A stretch of DNA of 64,000 nt from NCBI GenBank assembly GCA_003999685.1, contig CP021224.1:1302001-1366000 (forward strand), written 5' to 3'. This document shows, in pieces, positions 30,481 to 41,715 of the stretch (its first letter is position 1; each line of letters starts with the position of its first letter). The notes beneath the pieces are model-generated. The model worked only from the letters and a program-made list of their open reading frames with translations, was not told the DNA's origin and ran no database searches. The position numbers were made by a program, and so were the translations under genes. This stretch comes from Taiwanofungus camphoratus (taxonomy: Eukaryota; Basidiomycota; Agaricomycetes; Polyporales; Taiwanofungaceae).

Positions 30481-32149
30481 GTTTTGGAGCACTCTCTAGG
30501 TACCAGGGTCCCCTAGATCATATCACCGAGAACCAGAACTAAGGACTGAAGACCGATAACCAAAGGACTGGGGATCAAGGATCAAAAACTGAAGATTGAA
30601 GGACTTTTGCTCAGTTTCTTTTGGCCAACAAGAAGGACTTCAGGATGTTAGAGGGATGCTAGGACGAGCTGAAAGAGTGCATTACAGAGTATGAGGGACT
30701 GCTCTGTGGGATAAAGGTGCGCTGTAGAACGTCTGATATCTAAAGTCTGAATAATGATGTTTTGATGCATTGTCTGGGATTCTCAGATGGTGTTATGATG
30801 CATGGACAGTGGGTCTTTGTCCTGATGATCTGTAGAGTAGTCCAGAGGTGCATAGAAAACCGAAAATGGGTGCTTTCAGGGTGCAGAGGCATATTAGACC
30901 TATCAATGCATTGAGTGGTGTCAAAGCCATGACTAAGGTCCTAGGATCGAATGAGGGTGCTCTGTGGGGCCTAGAAGGGCCTGGCACCTATCACCGACCC
31001 CTTAAGTACTATGGTGGGTTTAGGGCAAGCCAGCCCTCACTCTCACGAGTATCGGTACCTATGCCTACTAAGTGTCCATGAGTCAGAGGCTCAAGCGGCC
31101 CCTTCTGAGGAATAGTCCATAACTAAGCAGGTGATGGTCAGCCCATTGGAAATGATGATGATAATTGTAAGTGTACATGACCCGCTAGTCCAGTATAGTA
31201 AAGAGAAATGAAAATGTACATTCACACCATTATTGCCCTGTAACATTTTTGGTTTCTTCAGTTTAAATTTGTGTAAGATACTTTGACATCACAGACCCCT
31301 TATGTAGTCTCCTGTACCTATCAGATGGCAGAGAAGATATGTGCTCCTGTCTTGTCTCAGAGAATCTACATACTTGTCCTCCAGAGTTCAGATTTGGATT
31401 TCCCCTGCTCTAAGACCTTCCAACAGTCTGACAAGGTTCTCCTCCATCGCCTCTACACATATTATCAGTTAGCCATCAATACTACACTCCATATCACATT
31501 TGTCCTATGTTTCTCTACATCCTATATTTCTGAAGTTGGAGTAACTTCAGTTTGAGTATTCAGCATCTCTCCTCCCCCTCATCTGATGTGCCTCTGCCCT
31601 CATTATATCTCATAGGCATGTGTTGCATCCAGTTCAGTCCATCAGTTATTACCTATACCAGATCTACACTCCATTTCTACGCCAGCATCCCCCAGCAGCA
31701 TCACCTCTCCTGATATTGGTTTTTGGTTATCCTTTGGTTTTTGGTTTATCATCAGTTTGCCCTCAGTTTCCTTTGACTCCTTTGCATCTGGCCAGTATTC
31801 TACCAGCTTGCTGCCATAGGACTAGAAGACTACATTCTTGCCTCCCTGAGACTATCTGCACTTCAGCATAAAATCCTGTCATGCAGGACTCATTGGCCCC
31901 TTACTCCCTTGCACACATTAGACTTCTAGGACTCTGACTGTGGTCTAGATGGTTTCTCTGTTGTGTCCATTTGCTCACCCTCTGATATCCCTTATAGGTA
32001 CCGCTTTGCTCTAGCTCTCCTATCTTTGAACATGTCAGACCTACTCCCTAGATTCATCCCTCCTCAGGACTTCCTAGGTTGTATCAGTGTAGCTTCAAAA
32101 GGCTTGGGCAAGGTTGATTCCAACAGGATTGCAACAGGAGGGCTACTCT
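30481..32149. repeat. Mosaic of dispersed LTR-like repeats
   Basis: No gene supported. The block at about 30,890-31,000 matches 20,545-20,650, and 31,230-31,640 matches the minus strand of 20,650-21,010. 31,866-31,915 matches 30,345-30,395. Short frame pieces are repeat-derived. Confidence 0.55.
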
Positions 32150-32640
32150 GAAAGTGGAGGATGTGATTATTGATAGGTGTAGTGGGGGAATGTCAAAGAG
32201 AGGTTGTGTGGCTGTTCCTTATAAACATAAGCCCTTGTTCTGAGGTGTTAAAGTGGCACTATTGTTCATTGTGTGGCCTATCTTAGCATTTCAAAGCTTG
32301 AGCCACCCTTCATTGAGTGGTCAAATTATAAAGTGGCATGTGCCACTGGGTGTCAGCATTATGACAGCTGTAGTCTCAGATGCAGTGATGATGTCAGAGG
32401 CAATGAGCAGGGCCAGTCTGAGGCCTGCATAGGAGGGGCAGATCCCATAGTTGCTCAATGTCAGTGCATTTAGGCAGGTTAGAAGCTGTGCTCCACTCAG
32501 TAAAATGCAGGGCTGGATGCTCACTGCAGTTAATAGTTCGACATTGTCATGCTCAATGATCACCTTACTGGCTCCAGTTTCCACCCTGGGCTATCAGGAT
32601 GTGGACAGTCTGTTAGTTATCTCATGGTTATAGTCCCCTT
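32150..32640 (-). pseudogene. Gypsy RT/RNase H fragment
   Basis: The minus strand reads METGASKVIIEHDNVELLTA and HPCILLSG-like pieces (seen as IQPCILLSGAQ), resembling the RNase H start (ETDAS...) of the Gypsy family. It is short and broken in several places. It marks the right edge of the transposon nest. Confidence 0.5.
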
Positions 32641-32692
32641 GGGCCACGAAGAGGCTGACTGCTGGATGACCATGTCCTTGTCCATTCTCTAT

Positions 32693-32731
32693 GCCAAATT
32701 GCTGTAAGCGTGACAAACGATGGTCACGTGA
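32693..32731 (-). repeat. 39-bp copy of the core of the inverted-repeat element at 56,979
   Basis: Matches the reverse complement of 57,013-57,051 at 36 of 39 positions (core GCCAAATTGCTGTAAGC, ending GGTCACGTGA). It lies about 100 bp upstream of the TIM23 start codon. Two of the three differences are CpG here and a deaminated form in the other copy. Confidence 0.6.
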
Positions 32732-32834
32732 CGGGCCTATCGTGGGTACTAGTCACTATTCTTATGTACAAACAGGGCACGCGTGCAGTTTCGTCTTGAG
32801 CTGTATACAGCGAAAAACACACTCATAATTCGCA

Positions 32835-33629
32835 ATGGACACACCGAGTTCTGCGGATCCTACCTCTGTACTCCGAAATGCCTCTTTCACTAGGAATGAA
32901 GGGCCGACCGTGCCCGCCGACAATGCGGTTAAGGCTTCTGATTTCCTCCTAGGTTCTTTCGATCCTGCTAAATTGCATCCAATGGCTGGCCTAGAGGATA
33001 AGCTGGACTATCTGTTGCTAGAAGACGATAAAACGAGCGATCTTCCTGGCTCGGGTACTGCGATTCCTTCCAGGGGTTGGAGCGATGATTTGTGTTATGG
33101 CACCGGGACCTTGTATCTCAGCGGTTCGTCCTTTTCTTATTGTTTTGTGACATCACATGTTCACACCTACCTCTAGGTCTCGCCCTTGGCGGAGTGTGGG
33201 GCTTGCGTGAAGGCGCGCGAAGACCACTAGCAGTATCGAATGCGAGATTGCGGATCAACAGCATTCTAAATTCAGTGACGAGAAGAGGGACTTTCATTGG
33301 CAACTCGGCCGGCGTGTTAGGTCAGTCGCCTCATCTGTAGCTTGCTTTTGTTCTCAACTGGGTGTACTTTTAGCCCTTATTTATAACGGGATTAATTCTA
33401 CCATTGATCATCTGCGGGGCAAGCATGACACAATCGGAAGTATGGCAGCGGGTGGACTGACCGGTGCGCTGTACAAATCGACAGGTGCGTTCTATGTCTC
33501 GTATCATTCATGCGTTCTTTTCTCTGAGCGTTTTGGATTGAAATAGCTGGTATAAAGCCTGTTTTGGCTGCGGCGGCTTTGGTGTCATCGTTGGCAGGAT
33601 TCTGGAGTTATGTCAAGCGGAGCGTATAA
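32835..33629 (+). CDS. TIM23: Mitochondrial import inner membrane translocase subunit Tim23
   Basis: Tim23 forms the voltage-gated channel of the TIM23 complex that carries presequence proteins across the inner mitochondrial membrane. Four exons: 32,835-33,123, 33,177-33,320, 33,374-33,484 and 33,547-33,629, giving 208 residues (yeast Tim23 has 222). The N-terminal half is soluble (intermembrane space, residues about 1-95, LEDKLDYLLLED). The C-terminal half carries the Tim17/22/23 signature: GTGTLYLSGLALGGVWGLRE, RLRINSILNSVTRRG, GNSAGVLALIYNGINS, then DTIGSMAAGGLTGALYKST and a last membrane helix. The introns are 62 nt or shorter with GT...AG ends. This is the first host gene right of the transposon nest. 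Confidence 0.95.
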
Positions 33630-33950
33630 TATCCCACCACGTGTAATATACTAGTTCATTGTTTCCTCCCTGTGAGTTTCACTTCTGAATCAGATACCGC
33701 CCCCCGCTCGTGACCTCCGTTAAAGTTCGAGTCACCGAGCCTCAGGATCTGGTTTTCCCTGGCTTGAAACACATCGGCTGCAAAATATCATCTTCCCTTG
33801 TGACCCTCTGGAGTCAGCAGCTCATTCACTAGTCAGCTCGGCTCAAAGGTCTTTCGAGCAGCCTCAGCAGTTGGCACATGTGGCGGCAAGACACCCTATT
33901 CTAACTGCATTTCCTCACCCGCGTTATACACCACGGACCCTTGCTCTACA

Positions 33951-35281
33951 ATGACACAGAATCGGGAAATCGCTTTCATAGAGATCCCGCCCAACGCATA
34001 TGCAACTCTGACAGAAATATGTATATCAGATGTCCCTCCCGATCGACTGCGGCCTCAAATTGGATCATTCTTTCTGCAGATACTTTGCACTCGACGTGTG
34101 TACAAGGTTAGCGAGTCCGCCCTTGAATGTGCTCTCGACAGAGTATATTTATTATACTGCTGTTTTTCAGTATTCCTATGTTGCTGTCGCTCATGCCTCG
34201 CGGCTCTTCTCGAAATATCCCGATTGTTGTTCGCTCATAAAAAGGCCCATCAGTAGATTATATTCAATTCCGAAAGATCATCATAGGCTGTCGATCAATT
34301 TTTTGGCTAGCGCTACACACTCTGACCATCAACCAGCCTTCCACACCAGCGGATTCACCCGACAGCTTTGCAGTCCAGCCGGTCGACGCACCCAGCGCGA
34401 ACATCCTTATTCGGCCGGACCTGCAAGTGTCCAAGCTTCATCCAACTACCCACATAATTGCACAAGGCAAATCTGATTAGTAAAACTATCAAACGGACGT
34501 ATACTTACACGATTCCAGATCATATCGACTCGAAATAGTACAACATCCAGTTAAAAGTGCTGAATTTGGAAATTCGACTCTCACCCGTTTGCCGTTGGCT
34601 CCTCCTTTGGTTGCTCAGCTCGTTCCAGACCAGTCTGAACATGGAGCTGTTGAGTGAGCTCGTTCATGGTACATATGCTATTGTACACTTATGAGGCGTC
34701 TTGTAAGGGAGACAGAACTTCCCTTTCTCATCGCGCATCTATCATTGTTGACTAGCGATGGCTCGGCATCTCTCGATATTGCTTCTGCGACGGGAGGACA
34801 AGCCTCTCCCCAGAGGTTGCTATATGGCAATCTGGTCTCCTCGCCGCACATGCTGCGTAATCTGCAGGGAAGAGAAGGAGTGTATTTTTTGTTTCCTGAT
34901 GTAAGCGTCAGATGGCGGGGCCGGTTTCAACTCAATGTCACTTTGATCAAATTGCCTAGGTGTTCTTGAAACTACATTGCGCGGTGACCAAAAGTAGCTT
35001 ATGTTTGTACATACAGATTCGATTCTCCTGGTATCGCCAACATGCATTGTGGAGGAATTGTACTTACTCAGGCGCGCTCCTTACCGTTCGACGTTACCCC
35101 GCGTAGAGATTACGTGGCACCTGGTAAAGTCATGGACTCCCATATCTGCGGATGATAGCTGACATGTCCACTCCGCATTTGATGGACAGCACAAACCCCA
35201 CTGACCCAATACTTTTTTCAACAGGGGGCTCGAATGTACGCTTTCGCCTCATCTGTTCAGTATCACATAGGTGTCCGCTGA
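33951..35281 (+). CDS. Velvet-domain regulator (N-terminus unresolved)
   Basis: Velvet proteins are fungal transcription regulators of development and secondary metabolism. Four consecutive exons are firm: 34,519-34,653, 34,696-34,959, 35,017-35,123 and 35,190-35,281. They read YRLEIVQHPVKSAEFGNSTL, RLPLAPPLVAQL, ELPFLIAHLSLL, RLLYGNLVSSPHMLRNLQG, GVYFLFPDVSVRWRGRFQL and then VLTQARSLPFDVTPRRDYVA, TPLTQYFFQQGARMYAF, a whole velvet domain. Phases agree across all three introns. The start is uncertain: an ATG at 33,951 (MTQNREIAFIEIPPNAYATL) or exons around 34,340-34,430 are candidates, but I could not connect them with confidence. Which velvet class (VelB, VosA, VeA) cannot be told. It follows TIM23 by about 320 bp. 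Confidence 0.85.
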
Positions 35282-36983
35282 GACTGTCATACAAAGGACC
35301 CCTTCTCGAGCCGTGCGGCATTTGTAAGCGATTATTCTTCTACCGTAGAGTATTTTCCCATCAGATATACCGTTCAGTGTTGTATACTAGTATCATGAGC
35401 TGATGTTTTTACACCTTCGTTCTCTGATGTGTTATACCTTCGTTCAGATTCATTGCATGCGGACCGTATGCACTTGTCTCTTTGCATGTAGACTGCCACT
35501 GTCTCTGTGTCAGGTTTTTGTACCGTTGAATGAACAGCGTTGACTTGCTCTATTGCCTTGGAATCGTTGTGGACGTTCAGGTTCTTGAGATTGGCCGCAT
35601 GCTTAATTTGTAGATGAATATGGTCTCCGATTGTCTAGTTGGATACTGAGACCAGAGATCTCGGCATAACTCTCATTAAGGGAGAGGAGGGGAGGCGCTT
35701 CAGGGGAGTTGGCGATGCGGCACAGCAGGGAACCGTGAGCACCACCCGAGTAATGAGTACTGTTATGAGCGTACACGCTGTAACAAAGCCCACTCTATAC
35801 AGGGTAGCGTCATAGTAAGCTTGTCTCGGATGAGGTCAGACAAGGTGCGCGGGCGACGGAAATCTTTGTCGAGGCCGCGAAGCCGTAGATCCAACGACCC
35901 TACACCGCCAACCCAATAAAATATTTGTAAAATATTTGAGCCTGCGTGTCTGAGTTTCGTTGGTTACAGTGTCTCAGTGAGACTCGAAGGATCTCAAATG
36001 GATATGAACGTTCAACAGTCTTTCAAACGTGGATACCGACATTTGCCGAAGTTAGTTTTCGCAGGCTAACGAGATGCATCATAGGATGCTCATTCTGACC
36101 TTAGTCTGACAACTCCGAGATATTGTTGGGGGGATCTCTCTTTGTTGTCAAGGTGTAGGGCATCTAGAATGATCTCACAACTCCAGCCTCAGCACAACAT
36201 CTGATCTATTCTGGTTTGTCCCATACCTAAGGCAGTTCGTCATTTAACAAGATTTTCACAGATTTATTTGTTACGTAGTGTAGTAGTGTCATTTCGTAAA
36301 TGAACATGCGTAGGGTGAATGAAGGCCTCAGTTCAAATCCAAGTCAGTGTGTTTCTCTGTAATCAATTAAATTAAGCATTAATATAGTAACAGTAACACA
36401 GCAATTAGTAACAGTCATTAAGTGATAAACCAATGACCGCTAAGCAGTAATAATGAATGTGAGTCAATATGTGCCATATACATGTTGGCAAGACAATGAC
36501 TCAAATCAGAATAATTTGATTGTAGAATAGGACATCTGTGTGACATTAGCTGATGCAGATTTGAGCCGGACACCATTGAGTGGCCTCTTCAATCTCAAAT
36601 TGTTATTGATTTGGGTCTGTGGTGTACTAACATGATTGTCCGTAGCAATGACTAAGCAAGTTATACGCACGGGCGCCTACACTGCATAGACTGCATAGCG
36701 TTGCACAGCCATAAAGCTGCGCAACACGCGGCAGCATGCAGCGATTGGGAAAACAGACGGGGCAGCGTATAGCTAGTATGATATCGGATAATGAAAAGAC
36801 CGTTTACAGCAAGACACAACGTCGCCTTCACAGCGAGAGAGCTGCACGTGCCCGCCGTCCGGCGCAGCGGCGTGAGAGCGCGCGGCCACGAGACTTATAA
36901 CGGCCAGCACAACGACAACCGAGAACATTCCAACTTTTCGTCTCTCGTCGGTCCACGTCTCGCTCACCCAAACAGCCAGTGTC
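35282..36983. other. Intergenic region without a supported gene
   Basis: 1.7 kb. The first 1 kb has unique-looking sequence. 36,240-36,620 is AT-rich, with a lone box-B-like GTTCAAATCC at about 36,331 but no matching acceptor stem. 36,690-36,980 is CpG-rich, with CTTATAACGG about 85 bp before the next ATG, and is probably the promoter of the CYSTM gene. Confidence 0.5.
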
Positions 36984-37434
36984 ATGTCGAACAAAGATTA
37001 TTACGGCGGCGGACAGCAGCAATACTACCCGCCTCAGGGTGAGTTTGGTCGCCCCTAGAAACGAGGCAAATCTGACGCCACCCGATGATCAAGGTCCTCC
37101 ACAAGGACAGGGCGGCTATTACCCCCAGCAGCCTCAGCAGGCATATCAGCCGTATGCAGGCCAGCCATACGGTGGACAAGGCTACCAGCCACAACCACCG
37201 CCGCAGACAGTATATGTGTAGGTCGCCATGTTCTTGCCGTCTAGGTTATGCACTCAGCTTTCGGCTTTCCAGGCAACAACCCGCACAGAAAGGCGGAGGG
37301 GACGACTGCGCGGCGTGTCTGGCTGGAGCGTGTTTGTGTTGCTGTGCCGAAGGTATGATTGTACAACCGTCTCTTCTGATGCCCGGTCTGACTGCATCCC
37401 CTTTCCAGAGGTGTGCTGCGACTGCCTCTTCTAG
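36984..37434 (+). CDS. CYSTM-type cysteine-rich membrane-associated protein
   Basis: A 94-residue protein in four exons (36,984-37,038; 37,094-37,217; 37,273-37,352; 37,409-37,434). The N-terminal two thirds is a Gly/Gln/Pro/Tyr-rich disordered tail (GGGQQQYYPPQG, QPYAGQPYGGQGYQPQ). The C-terminus is the cysteine-rich module CAACLAGACLCCCAEEVCCD with an ending LF, typical of the CYSTM family (small tail-anchored stress-related proteins in fungi and plants). Membrane attachment is expected through the cysteine-rich segment, perhaps with palmitoylation. All intron phases are consistent. Specific function unknown. Confidence 0.88.
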
Positions 37435-37859
37435 TCGTTGTCGTTGCTGCAGTACATGCGTTTCCCTTACTCTGGCCGTTGATTCGGTTTTCTCGGTTTT
37501 CATACCCTCCTATATCTCATATATCGCCAGAGCCTTTCACTGTATATCAGGGACCATTTTTCACACCTACTCCATAGCCCGGGATGTATGCTCAGATATA
37601 CAGCACTTAATATAGTCTCGCGTGAGGGTGTAATATGGCATGAACGTGAGCTCAAGAGTCATCGGTCGAACTGGGCAGGCTAGCCGACGCTGTGCTCGGG
37701 CGCTATGCAATTGCTGGTCGGTGATAGGGTCGGGGTGAGCCGGCAAGCGTTGCGTGTTTGCCCGTGCGGGGGGTGTAACGCGTGACATTTATATCGTCAC
37801 TTGCCCTTGCCAGGTCTGCTCGAGTCTCAAAATCCCGCCATTGACCATCGTCCTCCAAA

Positions 37860-39224
37860 ATGCTGTCCAGGCTGCCTGCGGGTGCCCTGAAGAATGTCGG
37901 CGCCTTCGCAGGTGCTCGTTCTACCGCATTTTCTTCAGGTCTCCGTTTGCCACCGGTGCGTGAGTCCTATATCCTTCGGAACAGAGGTACAAACGTCACG
38001 TATCAACAGCGCGTTCGGTTTGCTTCTACAAGTTCTGCCTCTTCTTCCACTTTCGAGGTACGTGTCATCAATGATCATCGTATAGACGTATCAAGCGGCA
38101 AATTTTTCTCTGGTAGTCTTTCCTCAACTCTCGCGCAACGCTAGCCTCTGCAACGTTGTTCGCGATTGGCTCAGTAGCGTGGTACACGAGCCTCTATGGC
38201 ACCTTGCCTTTCATTGGCGAGGTGCACGCCAATTCTCCCGCAGAAGATGGTCTTCACCCCCCTCACTACCCGTGGTCGCACTCTGGATTATTGGACACAT
38301 TTGACCATGCCAGGTAATCGCGACTTTGGCGTTTTTCACGGAGTCGGGAAGCACAAATGCACTGATCCTTTTCACGATTCCAGTATACGCAGGGGGTACC
38401 AGGTTTACCGCGAGGTTTGCTCATCGTGTCACTCACTGGACCGCATCGCTTGGCGTAACCTGGTCGGCGTGTCTCACACAGTCGACGAGGTGAAGGCAAT
38501 GGCTGAGGAGGTCGAGTACGATGACGGCCCGGATGACGCGGGAGAGATGTTCAAGAGGCCAGGCAAACTTTCCGATTACATGCCTCCTCCATATCCCAAC
38601 GAAGAAGCCGCTCGTGCTGGCAACGGCGGTGCTCTGCCTCCAGACTTGAGCTTGATTGTCAAGGCTCGTCACGGTGGCGCGGTAAGCAGCTTGTTTTCGA
38701 GCCCCTTCATTCCAGACCAGAAATTCACTTTTTGCACAGGACTACATCTTCTCGCTTCTGACTGGCTACAGAGACCCACCCGCTGGCTTTGAGATCCGGG
38801 AGGGCATGAACTATAATCCTTACTTCCCCGGTAATGCTATCTCCATGGCTCGTGTTCTGTTCGATGGCCTAGTTGAGTACGGGGACGGTAAGAGTACTCA
38901 CCGATCGATTACATCGTGTTATTAAGTTTGCTTGTTTCCGACAGGAACGCCCGCTACGACTTCTCAGATGGCTAAGGACGTCGTCACATTCTTAAATTGG
39001 GCGGCCGAGCCAGAACACGACGAGCGGAAAAAGGCCGGCCTGAAGGCAGTGATTCTCTTCTCTGCTTTGACCGCTATCTCCCTGTATGTCAAGCGCTTTA
39101 AGTGGACCCCCATCAAAAGCAGGAAGATCTGTGAGTGCTGCACCCAGTATGTTTGTACGGCTGATGCTTACTGATGTTCATTGCGTTCCTAGTTTACAAT
39201 CCTCCCGCGGATAAGGCCCACTAA
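37860..39224 (+). CDS. CYT1: Cytochrome c1, heme protein of complex III
   Basis: Cytochrome c1 passes electrons from the Rieske protein to cytochrome c in the mitochondrial bc1 complex. Six exons (37,860-38,057; 38,117-38,313; 38,384-38,681; 38,740-38,887; 38,945-39,130; 39,193-39,224) give 352 residues. There is a long Ser/Arg-rich mitochondrial presequence and a sorting-type hydrophobic stretch (about residues 75-95), then the mature domain [20 protein letters not shown]. The heme c site is CSSCH (about residue 144), followed by [13 protein letters not shown] and the axial methionine region [11 protein letters not shown]. The C-terminal anchor is [20 protein letters not shown]. All phases fit. 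It lies 425 bp from the CYSTM gene. Confidence 0.97.
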
Positions 39225-39574
39225 AATAGAGCTATGTAATTTTGGGACGGCTTTGCCTTAGATAATCTTCTCAATCGAGAGTAGTAGTCCGGGCTCTGTA
39301 AACCCCAGGGTCAGCGAGAGCGAGGAAGAACGAAGAGACACGACTTTGAGTAATGAGGCAGCTACTTGTAAAGCTTTATAAATCGTTGCATTCCTGGCTG
39401 CTCATGTGAACTTGCGGGCGCCGCGAGAATCCACGTTGCGTGATGCTCTGACCCGATTTGGTCAAGACTCTACCGAACGGTTTCCGGCCACTCTGGTATA
39501 CTTGCAACGGTCTTGGACTTGCTCGCTACATTCTTGACGTCTTGTTTCATTGTGTTGGTCTTTGTCGCTTTTCG

Positions 39575-41423
39575 ATGTCCTCAGAGAGCTGGCCCCCACC
39601 GCTCAAGTATGTCTTCCGATACTGCGAAATACGTCTCTTGCCTCACCTGGTCTTTGCAGGGAATGGGTTGCGAGATGTCTCGGCCAAATGACAGATGCGA
39701 ACAGGGCGGAAGCGCAGGCTGAGCTAAGACAGGTAATCGCCGACGCTTTTGTGAACAAGACACTGTGGACAACAGACTGGGCGGGCGTGCAGTTGAAGAG
39801 GTATGTCTCCGTGTCAGCGCGGCCGATACAGCCAGCTGGTGATTAAAGCCCTCACTTCCCTCGAGTTTATTGCCACAATCACCACAATTTTCAAATCCAT
39901 TGAACAATCTCAAGCGCAAGATGTCAGCGACTGTATTCCTTTCAAACTTCAATGTCTTCACTGAGCTTATCTCGTGCAGTAACGATGGTGTCTCGTCAAG
40001 CAACAAGAAGACCAAGAAGACAACAATCGCAAAGACCATGGCACAAAACGCTTTAGATCCTAATGACGTGGTCGCGCTCACCCGCAGGGCGGCCCGGTTT
40101 CAGCGTGAACACGACCTTGAACGTCAAAAGAACTCGTATGGCCATACAAATCATGCACATTATGCACATTCCCATCTCTTTACGTCACGCTCTAACACTC
40201 CATCATACGATGCTGACGAGCCAGAGGCGAATCCGGCATGTGAGATGTTTGTTGTTAGAGTCATGACACTCATGTTCATTCTCCAGAACGTGCCAAACTG
40301 GGATCGGTTCACTATCGTGGGAACCTCGCGAGAGATCTTCAAAGACTACCTTCGTCTGACTTCCGCAAGTATCCAAATGCAAAAGGTTGATTCTGCACTG
40401 ATACTTGGGCATACCAGGAACCGAGACCTGAACAGATACGTCCATACCCTGTCCTGCAAGAGACACTTAATCAGCTGAAGAAACGATGGCGCGAGAAAGC
40501 CAACTACAACTGGATCTGTAGTCAGTTCAAAAGTCTCCGACAAGACCTAACTGTGCGTGGTCCCTTGTTGCCGTTGGGAACAGGTCTACTATGCCCTTGG
40601 ATGCGCAGGTTCAGCGCATCAAGAATGAATTTACTGTTACAGTATACGAGATCCACGCTCGCATGGCCCTTGAAGTGGTATGACGATTTCGATTATTCCT
40701 CGTGAATTTGGCCAACGTTTGTCTCACAGGGCGACATGGTAGAATACAACCAGTGTCAGGCAATGTTACGGAATCTCTACGAACTTGGGATTCCAGGGAA
40801 GGTGGAAGAGTTCACAGCATATCGTATACTCATGCTCCTGCATGGGCGTAACAGGAGTGGTTCGTCTAAAAATTGCTCATAAGTCTGTTGGACTCTGATG
40901 CCCACTTTCCCTGTTTTCCTCCATGGTTTTGTTTGGCATAGATTTGAATTTGTATGTAGGTCAGCTAACAGACAGACAGAAATCCGATTTAGCGGTACGG
41001 CATGCTCTCGATGTACAGCGGGCTCTAGCCATGGGAAACTATCATTCTCTCTTTGATCTGTACCTGAACGCTCCCAATATGGGCGCATATATCATGGATC
41101 ACTTTATTGATAGAGAAAGGATACGAGCGCTCATGGTTATGACAAAAGCGTGAGTATAATAAAACCACGCATTTGCTCCTTGCTCTGACAGTTTGTCGCC
41201 CAACAGCTATCGGATGCTATCACTTTCATTCATCCAAAACGAGCTTGCCTTCGACAATCTGGTGGCAACACGAGAGTTTCTCACGGAGCACAGAGCAGCA
41301 TTCTTCCAGAATCAGAACAGTCCCGATTCAGAGAAAATTCTCGATTGTAAAACCGCGGGTGCCCCTCTTACGCAGGTCTTCGAAGAAAAATACCGCAAGG
41401 TCCAGATCAAGGGCGCGGTGTGA
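39575..41423 (+). CDS. THP3: SAC3/GANP-domain protein, Thp3/LENG8 family
   Basis: Yeast Thp3 works with Csn12 in transcription elongation and mRNA maturation; LENG8 is the animal counterpart. The start MSSESWPPPLK at 39,575 is followed by EWVARCLGQMTDANRAEAQ, a basic linker (KKTKKTTIAK) and the SAC3/GANP domain from about 40,270: NWDRFTIVGTSREIFKDYLR, KSLRQDLTVQRIKNEFTVTV, YEIHARMALEVGDMVEYNQC, EFTAYRILMLLHGRN, RALAMGNYHSLFDLY and the ending QIKGAV. Several introns occur. The one at 40,365-40,417 appears to be GC-AG (GCAAGT...CCAG), which keeps the frame into EPRPEQIRPYPVLQETLNQL. Exon boundaries in 39,800-39,980 are uncertain. Confidence 0.9.
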
Positions 41424-41715
41424 TTATTCCTTGGCCTAGTTCTATTCCTGCCTTGTTCCTATCTGCCTTCTTTCCTCCGCCTTTGGCATGTGTTGGTATA
41501 TCCAATCGTAATCTTATACCTCACCATGCACCTCACCCTGTTCGGACACAATCTAACATCGGTCTTCTCCCTATTACAGCCTATACTGTATCTATGCCCT
41601 TTTATCGACAAGGATTACCTGGGCACGATGGCGGGTGAATGGCATTTGCATACTTTGCATCTGTAAAGTCATCGCATTAAATGTGTAATAAGTAACTAAG
41701 CTGCAGCGATAATAC
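41424..41715. other. Convergent intergenic spacer THP3/SEN2
   Basis: The 3' ends of the two convergent genes lie 292 bp apart. No other feature seen. Confidence 0.6.

Noticed and set aside
36301-36350. Possible tRNA around GTTCAAATCC
   Set aside because: No pairing acceptor or D arm and the T stem does not pair; a box-B-like match by chance or an old remnant.
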